Assembly: GCF_049846925.1 (NCBI RefSeq)
Contig: NZ_JBNCMT010000004.1
Location: 148,465 to 212,464 of the forward strand
Reading direction: 5' to 3'
DNA: 64,000 bases
Source: Brevibacillus_H sp049846925
Lineage (GTDB): Bacteria; Bacillota; Bacilli; Brevibacillales; Brevibacillaceae
The notes beneath the pieces are model-generated. The model was not told the origin of the DNA, ran no database searches, and saw only the letters and a program-made list of their open reading frames with translations. Numbering within the stretch: the stretch's first letter is position 1; every line of letters starts with the position of its first letter. Shown here in pieces: positions 40,784-48,345 of this stretch. The translations under genes were made by a program, and so were the position numbers.

Positions 40784-42918
40784 GCGCTTTTCGCCCCTTT
40801 CTTCCAGAGCATCCAGCCAAGCGCAACTACCACTGCAAGAATAAGTACGGATTGGGCAACCATGGTTTCAATGGTAGGATAGATTCCCAGCAATGATACT
40901 GTCGGCCAGCCAATCAAGAAGGTTGAACTGATATACCCACCCTCTTGCAGTTCAAAAATTCCATGTCCGGTAAAGCTGAACGCCATAAAGTAAAGGATGG
41001 CACTGGTGCACAAAAAGAACGGCTTGATGGGAATCTTCACGCTGAACTTGGAAATGGAATAGTAGAGAATGGCAAGGACCACGCACCCAACAAGGAATCC
41101 ATAAATAACCATACTGCTGCTGTCATTTCCAATGGCAAGAAGCGCCTGATAAAACAGAATCGTCTCAAATCCTTCACGGAAAACAGCAAGGAACGAAACA
41201 AATCCCATCGTGTAATAGCTTCCCTTGGCAACGGAATCAGCCAGTTTACCCTGGATATACTGTTGCCACCTTCTCCCTTGTACCTGACTGATCATCCAAT
41301 AGCTGACATAGAACAAAACCGTTACGGCAATCAGCATCGTGATCCCTTCGATCGCTTCCTGGTTTGCTCCGCTGATCTGGAACACCATCTTGATCAGATA
41401 AGCAGCCAATACACTCGCCAAAATCGCTATCCCGGCACCGTAAAATACGTACTTTCTTGGCTGTCCTGTTTTTGTCAGATATGCCGCAAGTGCAGCGATA
41501 ATGATGATTGCTTCAAACCCTTCACGCAAGATAATGATCAACGACTGGATGAACAAACTCCAGCCAGAGCTTTTTGTTGTTAACGTCGTAACCGATTTGG
41601 TGATCTCTTCTTTAAGACTGGTTACTTGCGGTTCAATTTCCTTTCCAGCCTGAATCAATGCTTTGAGTTCCGCAAACTTTTGTTCAAGCAGAAGGACAGC
41701 TTGATTGTCCTTGGCTGAAAGCTTTGATTCAATTGGTTCAAATACAAAGTAGGCGTCAAAGACAAGGTCGTATGCTTCTTGCTTTTTACCCGCTTTATAG
41801 GCCTCAAGCGTTTGATCGAGCTTTGCAAGTGTTTGCTCCATAACAGCTTCTGGACTGTTGTCGTTGCTTGTTGTCGCTGTTGGCAGAGGAACTCCAGCAT
41901 CTTTGGACAATTTTCCCATCAATTGAGTGATGACCGCAGTGACTTCTTCTTTGTTTTTCTTATCAGCCAGCACTTTTTCGATAGTTACCAATGTCGATTC
42001 TATTTTGTCAGCATCACTCGGCCAGGCATCGTGGATCTGGCGGAAACGCAACTGTGCTTCTGTGCTAAATGCCTTCAGCTCTTCGTACTCAACACCATTG
42101 AAGACGGCCCCTTCCTTGATGGCGACTGTCCAGTTCCGATCCATATAGTCGAGCAACTTGATGATTTTGCTTGTTTGACTTTTCAGCTCTTCGGGTGAAA
42201 CCTGTTTTGCAAAATAGGAGCCTAAAATTTCCTCCGCTTTTTGTTTATCTGCTTCAGCCAGCAGTTGTTCTTTACCAAATGCTTGCTGCAAGATTCCATG
42301 CAGTTCCTTGACCTGCTCTTCCGAAATATCTCCGATCAGGTCTTGTTCAATGATCTGAAAGAAAAGATAAGATTGCGAGACAGCTTTGGCATCTGACAGA
42401 GAATCCCTGATTTTAAAAAGATAGATTTCTTTCAGGTCTTTCAGAATAATCGGCTTTAGTTCATTCAATTTGTCTGGATTTTGTTGCAGTTCAACCATAG
42501 ACTGCAAACTTTTCGTCGCTTCCTTGTTGAATTTGAGCTTCTGCTCGCGGATTTCAAACCAGTTTTTCGCCTCTTTAATATCTCCGTTTTCCAGCGCCTG
42601 CTTCACACCCAGATAGGAAAGCTGCAGCATCTTGGGAGCAATCTCATCTCTTTTGCCCTGCTTAAATCGCTCCAGTATTTCCTGCTTTACCTTCTCGTCC
42701 GTATAACGAGAGGATTGAGCCATTTGATTAAATACCTGCTCCGCTTCCCCTAAGGATTGCTGTGTGTTCTCCAAAAGCAACCGTTGAATCTTGCGAAAAT
42801 CCATCCCGAAGGAGTCAGTAGACGCCATAACAGGCTGCGCTACACATGTAAATAACAGCAAAAAACAAATGCTGTAGATCGCCCAGGCAAGCGGAAAAAT
42901 TCTGTTTTGCTTCAGCAT
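40780..42918 (-). CDS. FTR1-family iron permease with long extracytoplasmic domain (EfeU-like)
   Basis: 712 residues. A signal-type helix (LAWAIYSICFLLLFTCVA) leads into ~430 extracytoplasmic, helical, Lys/Glu-rich residues. The seven-helix FTR1 domain follows. Both REGFE motifs that move Fe(III) are present: IIILREGFEAIIIIAAL (about residue 460) and LAVFREGFETILFYQ (about residue 575). I start it at ATG 42918 after AGAGGTG. The long N-terminal domain resembles the YwbL type of B. subtilis. It follows the EfeO-like gene and overlaps the cytochrome gene, so all are one operon. Confidence 0.92.
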   Translation of the reverse strand: MLKQNRIFPLAWAIYSICFLLLFTCVAQPVMASTDSFGMDFRKIQRLLLENTQQSLGEAEQVFNQMAQSSRYTDEKVKQEILERFKQGKRDEIAPKMLQLSYLGVKQALENGDIKEAKNWFEIREQKLKFNKEATKSLQSMVELQQNPDKLNELKPIILKDLKEIYLFKIRDSLSDAKAVSQSYLFFQIIEQDLIGDISEEQVKELHGILQQAFGKEQLLAEADKQKAEEILGSYFAKQVSPEELKSQTSKIIKLLDYMDRNWTVAIKEGAVFNGVEYEELKAFSTEAQLRFRQIHDAWPSDADKIESTLVTIEKVLADKKNKEEVTAVITQLMGKLSKDAGVPLPTATTSNDNSPEAVMEQTLAKLDQTLEAYKAGKKQEAYDLVFDAYFVFEPIESKLSAKDNQAVLLLEQKFAELKALIQAGKEIEPQVTSLKEEITKSVTTLTTKSSGWSLFIQSLIIILREGFEAIIIIAALAAYLTKTGQPRKYVFYGAGIAILASVLAAYLIKMVFQISGANQEAIEGITMLIAVTVLFYVSYWMISQVQGRRWQQYIQGKLADSVAKGSYYTMGFVSFLAVFREGFETILFYQALLAIGNDSSSMVIYGFLVGCVVLAILYYSISKFSVKIPIKPFFLCTSAILYFMAFSFTGHGIFELQEGGYISSTFLIGWPTVSLLGIYPTIETMVAQSVLILAVVVALGWMLWKKGAKSA

Positions 42919-42929
42919 GATTTCACCTC

Positions 42930-42967
42930 TAAACAGCAATAGGCTCCCCCATATCGGGAACCTATGC
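42930..42967 (-). other. Intercistronic hairpin between EfeO-like and FTR1 genes
   Basis: Minus-strand ATAGGTTCCC and GGGGGAGCCTAT pair almost fully around GATAT. No T run follows, so it is more likely an mRNA stabiliser or processing site that sets the ratio of lipoprotein to permease than a terminator. Confidence 0.5.
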
Positions 42968-42976
42968 TAACCCATT

Positions 42977-43819
42977 TTAAAGTTTTACACCAATTGTTGT
43001 CGCAGCTTCCACCATCAGATTGAACAGTGCTCCGAATTCCTGGTCAACTGTCTCAACTTTTGGTTTCTCTTCACTCATTACATTTTCCACCTGCTTGATT
43101 TGGGCACGAACCTTGTCATCCATTTCTTTGGATTTACCTACGATTTTTGGAGATACAGCATCATAAAAATGTTGTACACCTTCAAATACCTGTCTTGCGT
43201 CCTCAATTCTTGTCCCGGAAACACTCTCTCCTGTATAAACAGCCTGGACGAAACCGGAAAGCTCTGGGAGAATTCCTGTCATGGCTTCGAATAAGATTTG
43301 TTCATTCAGTGGTGCATCCTGAACGACTTTTTTCAGCTTGCCTGCATCTTCTTTCAACATAGCAGTCAGCTTCAGCAAATGATCTTTCTCAGTGGCTGGA
43401 TCTTTCTTGCCCCACAGGATGTGCTCGATTCCATGGAAGCCTGTCTCTGTGCTAACGTCCATGGTTTCATCCAGTTCTGCCGATAAGGTAGCAAATAATG
43501 CCTCACCTTGTTCGTATTCCAACTGGGTAGGAAGCCATTGTTCTTTCGCTTTGGCAAAGTCCCCAGCTTGAATGGATTTTTCCATTTCCTCTGTTTTGGA
43601 CATAATGCCATCTACACGTTCAAGCGCCCATTTCTTGGCGTCTTCAATCTTTTGTTTCACTTCTGCTTCAGGGTCTGCTGCAGCAGGTTTTGCTTGCTCT
43701 TGTGCCGGTTGGGTTTGGGCCTGATTGGAGGCTCCTGTCTCTTTTGCTGTCTGCCCACCGCAACCTGTTGTTACAACGATCAGTGACGTACATAGGGCAA
43801 CCAATATGCTTTTGTTCAT
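42977..43819 (-). CDS. EfeO-like imelysin (M75) lipoprotein
   Basis: 280 residues. MNKSILVALCTSLIVVTTGC is a lipoprotein signal with the Cys at residue 20, followed by a Gln/Ala/Pro-rich linker. The EfeO/imelysin helical domain has the family signature TGFHGIEHILWGKKD (the GxHxxE metal-site motif) and a final FGALFNLMVEAATTIGVKL. It would capture iron at the cell surface and hand it to the FTR1 permease. No cupredoxin domain is present. GGGGGAAAAGAG precedes the ATG, and a near-perfect Fur box lies ~50 bases upstream. Confidence 0.9.
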   Translation of the reverse strand: MNKSILVALCTSLIVVTTGCGGQTAKETGASNQAQTQPAQEQAKPAAADPEAEVKQKIEDAKKWALERVDGIMSKTEEMEKSIQAGDFAKAKEQWLPTQLEYEQGEALFATLSAELDETMDVSTETGFHGIEHILWGKKDPATEKDHLLKLTAMLKEDAGKLKKVVQDAPLNEQILFEAMTGILPELSGFVQAVYTGESVSGTRIEDARQVFEGVQHFYDAVSPKIVGKSKEMDDKVRAQIKQVENVMSEEKPKVETVDQEFGALFNLMVEAATTIGVKL

Positions 43820-43870
43820 TCTCTTTTCCCCCTTAAACAACATGAATAAATAATTAATTATAAGATGATA

Positions 43871-43887
43871 TTGATAATCATTTTCAA
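43871..43887 (-). promoter_or_regulatory. Fur box upstream of the iron-uptake operon
   Basis: TTGATAATCATTTTCAA contains TGATAAT-C-ATTTTCA, differing from the 7-1-7 Fur consensus TGATAATNATTATCA at a single position. It lies ~50 bases before the EfeO-like start. Confidence 0.8.
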
Positions 43888-43925
43888 CAATTCAAAATTT
43901 ACCACCTCAGCTACCTCTTGTCAAC

Positions 43926-43967
43926 AAAAAAATGGCTTCACCTTTGTTAAAAAGGCGAAGCCATTTT
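43926..43967. terminator. Terminator after VOC gene
   Basis: AAAATGGCTTC(A)CCTT and AAGG(C)GAAGCCATTTT pair with one mismatch; A/T runs on both sides allow either direction. Confidence 0.88.
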
Positions 43968-43979
43968 GGAATTTTTTAT

Positions 43980-44372
43980 TTATTCTTCATCGTGCTCATC
44001 ACGGTCTAAACGAACTTCTAAATGATGCCCATCTGGCGTCTCGAAGTAGAGATTGAAACTCATTGGACGTTCAATCGGCCCCCGATAACATATATTGTTC
44101 TCTTCCAATTTGTCTACGAGATAATCCAGTTCATCTCTGGTGCCAATCGAAAAAGCAACATGATCAACTTGCCCTACACCATTTTTCCCGTCATCTTCCC
44201 AGTGATGAAGTCCAATTCGGGTATGATTGCCGACGTGAAAATAGACAGGCGCACCTTCTTCGATTTGATCAAAATCAATAGGGATCTCCAAAATATCTTG
44301 GAAAAAATGGGCCACCTTCATCACGTTACGACAGTTAAGGGCTATGTGATGAACACCTCGCAAATTAAACAT
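43980..44372 (-). CDS. VOC superfamily (glyoxalase/dioxygenase-fold) protein
   Basis: 130 residues with two beta-alpha-beta-beta-beta units: LRGVHHIALNCRNVMKVAHFF with the first metal His, then GQVDHVAFSIGTRDELDYLV with the second, and NLYFETPDGHHLEVRLDRDE with the final Glu. This is a complete metal site for a single-chain VOC enzyme such as lactoylglutathione-lyase-like, fosfomycin-resistance-like or ring-cleaving types; the substrate is unknown. The ATG at 44372 is 12 bases after GGGAGG. It ends in a very acidic DEHDEE tail. Confidence 0.83.
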   Translation of the reverse strand: MFNLRGVHHIALNCRNVMKVAHFFQDILEIPIDFDQIEEGAPVYFHVGNHTRIGLHHWEDDGKNGVGQVDHVAFSIGTRDELDYLVDKLEENNICYRGPIERPMSFNLYFETPDGHHLEVRLDRDEHDEE

Positions 44373-44440
44373 GCTGCACACAATCCTCCCAAACACGCTT
44401 GCAATCTCTTCGACGGAGTATATCTAAACTCGATTACGTT

Positions 44441-44872
44441 CTATGCACTGCGTCTTGCTGCTTCCATCTTTCTATTATGCTCCCGTAAACGTTCGCTTAG
44501 CCTCTGCAACCGATGTTTCAGCGCTTCTGTCCACGCATGATCATCCAGTTGTTTTGCAACCCCAAGAAGATCAAGTGCAATGTCGATTTGTTGTTTCAAC
44601 ACATCACTATAATTACCTTCATCGGTCATTGTACAATTTTCGAACAAATCCTGTTTATTGTCAACAGTCACGAAATCGCTAAAATCGATTTCACTGGCAT
44701 TATCGCCTTGTGCGTATTCAACCAGGATTTCGTATTCTGCCTCTATCATCGGATGAACTTCTGAGCGATTACATACGGGACAAAACATAAGAGGGACGCT
44801 GTGCACGATTGTTTTGTGGTGGCGGACCGATCCAATCGATCCAATCATGTTGGCTCCACAACAAAAGCTCAT
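44441..44872 (-). CDS. Zinc-ribbon-like protein of unknown function
   Basis: 143 residues. The N-terminal ~45 residues hold FCCGANM and MFCPVCNRSEVHP, a plausible zinc-binding Cys set. An acidic middle follows (EYEILVEYAQGDNASEIDFSDF), then a helical, Arg-rich C-terminus (EALKHRLQRLSERLREHNRK). I do not recognise a named family. The ATG at 44872 lies nine bases after GGAGG; the one at 44878 is too near it. A perfect 14-bp palindrome lies ~85 bases upstream. Confidence 0.7.
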   Translation of the reverse strand: MSFCCGANMIGSIGSVRHHKTIVHSVPLMFCPVCNRSEVHPMIEAEYEILVEYAQGDNASEIDFSDFVTVDNKQDLFENCTMTDEGNYSDVLKQQIDIALDLLGVAKQLDDHAWTEALKHRLQRLSERLREHNRKMEAARRSA

Positions 44873-44957
44873 ATTCATTCTCCTCCCCTATCAACTCACT
44901 CTATTTTTCTATCGTTATGAGTGAGGAACTACAATCTAATATTATGATTGTATCGAA

Positions 44958-44971
44958 TTGACCCGGGTCAA
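44958..44971. promoter_or_regulatory. Perfect 14-bp palindrome, operator candidate
   Basis: TTGACCCGGGTCAA is fully self-complementary and lies in the 260-base gap between the zinc-ribbon-like gene and gcvH. The rest of that gap is AT-rich and otherwise unremarkable. Confidence 0.4.
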
Positions 44972-45096
44972 AGCTAGTCTAAAAACATACCATTTCATCC
45001 AACATCTCAATAGATTTATCTTTTAATAGTAACGAAAAACAAAAGCGTTCGCCAGACTTTTTCTGATTAATTTGACATTTTAAGGAAGAGAAATAA

Positions 45097-45125
45097 GAAA
45101 AAAGGACCAGGAAATTCCTGGCCCT
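45097..45125 (-). terminator. Terminator of gcvH
   Basis: Minus-strand GGGCCAGG and CCTGGTCC pair around AATTT and are followed by TTTTTTC. Confidence 0.9.
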
Positions 45126-45139
45126 CTATGTGATAGGTC

Positions 45140-45520
45140 CTATTCTTTTACCAATGCCTCATATTTAGAAGCGTCCATCAGCTTGTCGAGTTCACTTTCA
45201 TCGGAAAGTTCAACAACAACCATCCAGGCTTTTTCGTAAGGAGATGAGTTTACCAATTCAGGCTCACTTTCCAAATCTCCATTCACTTCAACAACTTTAC
45301 CACTTACAGGTGCATACAACTCAGAAACAGTTTTAACAGATTCTACGCTGCCAAATGGTTCGTCTTGTTTCAACGTTGCTCCAACTTCAGGTAATTCTAC
45401 GAACACGATATCACCAAGTTCAGATTGAGCAAACTCAGTGATTCCAATATACGCTTTGTTTCCTTCAACGCGTACCCATTCGTGTTCTTCGCTGTAACGA
45501 AGATCTTTTGGAAATTCCAT
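45140..45520 (-). CDS. gcvH: Glycine cleavage system H protein
   Basis: 126 residues, the usual length. LRYSEEHEWVRVEGNKAYIG opens the domain, and the lipoylated lysine (about Lys63) is in GSVESVKTVSELYAPVSG. GcvH shuttles the methylamine group between the P, T and L proteins, and in Bacillales it also serves as the lipoyl relay for other complexes. The other gcv genes are not in the window, so this is a stand-alone gcvH as in B. subtilis. AGGAGGAG precedes the ATG at 45520. Confidence 0.97.
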   Translation of the reverse strand: MEFPKDLRYSEEHEWVRVEGNKAYIGITEFAQSELGDIVFVELPEVGATLKQDEPFGSVESVKTVSELYAPVSGKVVEVNGDLESEPELVNSSPYEKAWMVVVELSDESELDKLMDASKYEALVKE

Positions 45521-45580
45521 CTTCAATACTCCTCCTAATAATCTGTCTGATGACTCCCCTCTTAGTATTGGACAAATATC

Positions 45581-46033
45581 CTAGTTTTCCTCTTCCATTT
45601 CCAAAATTCGATACAAACGTTTTTTAACAAGGCTGAGCCCTCTTTCTCCAACCTGGAAATGACGAAGTTGCAGAGTCTCATCAAACAGATAAAAAGCAGG
45701 CACGTATTCGTTCTCGAACGCATCTGTCGTGGTCATTTCATTATCAATCGCAATCGGATGAATCAACTCGTACTGCTGAATCATCTGCTTGATGGCATCA
45801 ACATTCGTATCTTCCTCCGAAAGCGGCATGTGAATTCCGATGATTACCAGACCAGCGGCAGCATATTTGTCGTGCCATCTCCTGATTCGTGGCAACGACT
45901 CTTTGCACATGTAGCAACCTACTGACCAGAAGTGAACTAACACGGCTTTTCCTGCCAAATCTGCTTTCGCTACGGCCCCATTAACCCATTCAGTCACTCC
46001 CGGAAAATCTGGCAACTTCTCACGTAAACGCAT
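45581..46033 (-). CDS. Thioredoxin-like protein (TlpA/AhpC-TSA type)
   Basis: 150 residues. VLVHFWSVGCYMCKESLPRI contains a CYMC active site at the usual place of the thioredoxin fold; IGIHMPLSEEDTNVDAIK and AIDNEMTTTDAFENEYVPAFYLF with the cis-Pro region follow. There is no signal peptide, so a cytoplasmic thiol-disulfide role is likely. The start at ATG 46033 is set by AAAGGAG nine bases upstream. It precedes gcvH by ~60 bases on the same strand and may be cotranscribed with it. Confidence 0.83.
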   Translation of the reverse strand: MRLREKLPDFPGVTEWVNGAVAKADLAGKAVLVHFWSVGCYMCKESLPRIRRWHDKYAAAGLVIIGIHMPLSEEDTNVDAIKQMIQQYELIHPIAIDNEMTTTDAFENEYVPAFYLFDETLQLRHFQVGERGLSLVKKRLYRILEMEEEN

Positions 46034-46090
46034 ATGTACCATCTCCTTTATACTCAATATGATTCGAAAATAATGGAAGTGACTGACATT

Positions 46091-46125
46091 AAAAAAAGGA
46101 CCTAACGATTACGTTAGATCCTTGT
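46091..46125 (-). terminator. Terminator downstream of aminotransferase gene
   Basis: Minus-strand AGGATCTAACG and CGTTAGGTCCT pair (one G-U) around TAAT and are followed by TTTTTTT. Confidence 0.88.
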
Positions 46126-46150
46126 GTGGGGAATCATAAACACATTCCAA

Positions 46151-46187
46151 GAGGATGCTCAAAAAGTTGGCTTGCTTTTTGAACAGT
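46151..46187. repeat. Short relative of the 167-bp repeat
   Basis: GAGGATGCTCAAAAAG and CTTTTTGAAC are the end sequences of the element at 47878-48044, brought together with only a few bases between them. It looks like an internally deleted copy or solo ends, and makes a strong hairpin. The remaining ~110 bases up to the aminotransferase stop are AT-rich with nothing recognisable. Confidence 0.5.
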
Positions 46188-46303
46188 ACTACCTGATAGA
46201 ATATGTGCTTACTTTATCAAATAAACGAATTTACAGTCAATAAAATATAACAACAATATTCACCGTATATATATTTTCAACCTCATTCAATAGCTACCAT
46301 TCG

Positions 46304-47485
46304 TCAATTTTGTAATAACCCTGATTCTCCGATCCGCTTGGCTACCTCTTCCAATACGGATGGCTCTTGCACCAAAGCAATTCGGACATAGCCCTCCCCT
46401 TCTTGCCCAAACGCACTTCCGGGGATCAACACTACCCCCGCCTTTTCCAAAACAGCAAAAGCGAACTCACGTGAAGTCCAACCCGCAGGAATAGGTGCCC
46501 AGACAAACATCGTTGCTTTCGGGGGTTCAATTTGCCAGCCGACACGTGCCAGCGCATGCAATAACACATCCCTGCGTTCCTGGTAAATCGCACTCGTTTG
46601 ATTTGGATATGCACCCGACATATCTCTTTGAAGTGCTGTTATTGCCATCTCCTGTACAGCAGTGAATACGCCGTAGTCAATATTTGATTTCACAACCGCA
46701 AGTGGTTGAATGATTTCTCTGTTCCCTACCACATATGCGATCCGGCAGCCTGCCATGTTAAAACTTTTGGAAAATGAGTTGAATTCGATTCCCACTTCTT
46801 TGGCACCGGGCACCTCCAAAAAGCTGGGCGGACGATATCCGTCAAAAGCCATCTCCGAGTATGCCAGATCGTGTACAACAATAATGCCGTGTCGTTTGGC
46901 AAACTGCACAACCTGCTCGAAAAAAGAAACGGGAGCAACTGCTGATACCGGATTATTTGGATAATTGAGAATCATAAATTTGGCACGTTGGCAAATGTCT
47001 TGCGGAATCGTATCCAACTGGGGTAGAAAGTTGTTTTCTGCCCGCAGTGGCATGGGGTACAATTCGGCTCCTGCCAACTGCACACTTCCTGCATAAATCG
47101 GATAGCCCGGATCAGGTACTAGAACAACATCACCAGGATCCGCCCACGCCAACGCCATATGCGCCAGCCCATCCTGCGACCCCATCAAGGAATGGACTTC
47201 TGTGTTGGGGTCCAAATCCACCCCAAAGCGATATTGATACCATTCGGCTACTGACTTGCGAAAGCGGAGCGACCCTTCTGAACCAGGATATCCGTATACA
47301 TCGGTGCGACTAACCGCTTCTGCCAATGTTTCTCGCAAGTACGATGCAGGAGGTCTGTCCGGGCTTCCAATCCCCAGATCGATCACGTTCATGCGCTTGG
47401 CAACTTCTCTTTTTCGCTCAGCCATCTCTGTGAAAATGGCCGAACTCATTTTTTCTAATCGTCTAGACGGTTGTGGCAGGTTCAT
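46304..47485 (-). CDS. Class I/II PLP aminotransferase (LL-DAP aminotransferase-like)
   Basis: 393 residues. VIDLGIGSPDRPPASYL, YGYPGSEGSLRFRKSVA, DPGYPIYAGS, LNYPNNPVSAVAP and the PLP-lysine motif FNSFSKSFNMAGCRIAYVVG place it in the DapL/PatA branch. Possible substrates include LL-diaminopimelate, aromatic or methionine-type keto acids. Because no mtnE lies in the salvage operons at the end of the window, a part in the last transamination step is possible but unproven. GGAGGAACAAG precedes the ATG. Its start abuts the stop of the ArsC-like gene. Confidence 0.88.
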   Translation of the reverse strand: MNLPQPSRRLEKMSSAIFTEMAERKREVAKRMNVIDLGIGSPDRPPASYLRETLAEAVSRTDVYGYPGSEGSLRFRKSVAEWYQYRFGVDLDPNTEVHSLMGSQDGLAHMALAWADPGDVVLVPDPGYPIYAGSVQLAGAELYPMPLRAENNFLPQLDTIPQDICQRAKFMILNYPNNPVSAVAPVSFFEQVVQFAKRHGIIVVHDLAYSEMAFDGYRPPSFLEVPGAKEVGIEFNSFSKSFNMAGCRIAYVVGNREIIQPLAVVKSNIDYGVFTAVQEMAITALQRDMSGAYPNQTSAIYQERRDVLLHALARVGWQIEPPKATMFVWAPIPAGWTSREFAFAVLEKAGVVLIPGSAFGQEGEGYVRIALVQEPSVLEEVAKRIGESGLLQN

Positions 47486-47845
47486 CTACTTGTTCCTCCA
47501 GACGTTCATGTCATCCTCTTTGAAGCCAACTGTTACTGTGGAGCCTCCCACGATCAGAGGACGTTTGATCAGTTTTCCATTGGATGCCAGCAATTCTAGC
47601 ATCTCGTCATCTGTCATTGTTGGGAGCTTCTCTTTCAATTGGAGTTCCCGATAGAACTGACCGCTTGTATTAAACAGCTTTTTCAAATCCAGACCACTGT
47701 TCTTCCAAATCGTGCGCAGTTCATCTTTTGTCGGAGGTGCTTCTACAATCGGAACTTCTTCAAATGCTACATCTTCCTTTTGCATCCATTGTTTTGCTTT
47801 GCGGCATGTCCCACATTTGTCATACAAATAGGCTTTGATAGTCAT
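47486..47845 (-). CDS. ArsC/Spx-superfamily protein (YusI-like)
   Basis: 119 residues. KAYLYDKCGTCRKAKQWMQ carries the CGTC site, and LIKRPLIVGGSTVTVGFKED gives the conserved Arg-Pro of the arsenate-reductase/Spx fold. No ars genes are near, so arsenate reduction is doubtful; a redox or glutaredoxin-like role is as likely. The start is ATG 47845; the open frame upstream runs into a repeat element and is not coding. Its TAG is immediately followed by the aminotransferase ATG, so the two form an operon. Confidence 0.85.
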   Translation of the reverse strand: MTIKAYLYDKCGTCRKAKQWMQKEDVAFEEVPIVEAPPTKDELRTIWKNSGLDLKKLFNTSGQFYRELQLKEKLPTMTDDEMLELLASNGKLIKRPLIVGGSTVTVGFKEDDMNVWRNK

Positions 47846-47877
47846 AACAAAACAGTCCCCACTTCCTTTAAAAGTTA

Positions 47878-48044
47878 GTTCAAAAAGGAGGATGTTTCGA
47901 TGCCCCGATGAGAGGGCACAAACAGAGCAGAGAAGTTCAAGGCGCGGAAGGACCGAGCAGCAGAACGTAGGTGAGTCTACGTGAGCAGCGGAGGGACAAC
48001 GCAACGCAGAAATTCGACAGCTATGTTTCCCGGACTTTTTGAAC
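47878..48044. repeat. 167-bp GC-rich interspersed-type element with 10-bp inverted ends
   Basis: The perfect inverted ends GTTCAAAAAG/CTTTTTGAAC bound a GC-rich, non-coding interior containing CCCCGATGAGAGGG and a hairpin ACGTAG-GTGAGT-CTACGT. GAGGATGTT occurs just inside the left end, and its complement just outside the right end. Similar ends occur at 46151-46187, and CCCCGATGAGAGGG recurs at 52.5 kb. No open frame of note. Confidence 0.6.
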
Positions 48045-48118
48045 ATCCTCTAGCTAGTGCTGTGTGAAAAACAAGCTTTCCACAAACTAGCATAACACGG
48101 AAGGGAGGACTGCCTCAA

Positions 48119-48295
48119 TCACGCCCGTTCCTCGTCTTGCGGCAAAGCTTCCGAGCCCGGATTTACTTGCCACATCGCCTGAATCGGACTATAGGACAAC
48201 CCGAGGTGATTCTGGTCTGCTGTGTCGCTGAGTGTAGCTGACAAATCACCTTCATACTGAATCTCTTGATTAATGCTCTGTTTTCCCTTTTCCAC
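48119..48295 (-). CDS. Small acidic hypothetical protein
   Basis: 58 residues, starting MEKGKQSINQEIQYEGDLSA (shown with GTG read as Met). AAGGG lies nine bases before GTG 48295; a further GTG at 48304 is possible but too close to the site. The protein is acidic and Gln-rich with no motif or membrane helix (ATLSDTADQNHLGLSYSPIQ). I recognise no family. The strand matches its neighbours, and codon use looks protein-like. Confidence 0.45.
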   Translation of the reverse strand: MEKGKQSINQEIQYEGDLSATLSDTADQNHLGLSYSPIQAMWQVNPGSEALPQDEERA

Positions 48296-48345
48296 GGATG
48301 ACACCCCTTATGATGTATGGTTCTGTCATCATTGTGGCTTTTCTT

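Noticed and set aside
47846..48046. N-terminal extension of the ArsC-like frame through the upstream repeat
   Set aside because: The extension is translated repeat element. The ArsC fold starts at MTIKAYLYDKCGTC, where an ATG is available.
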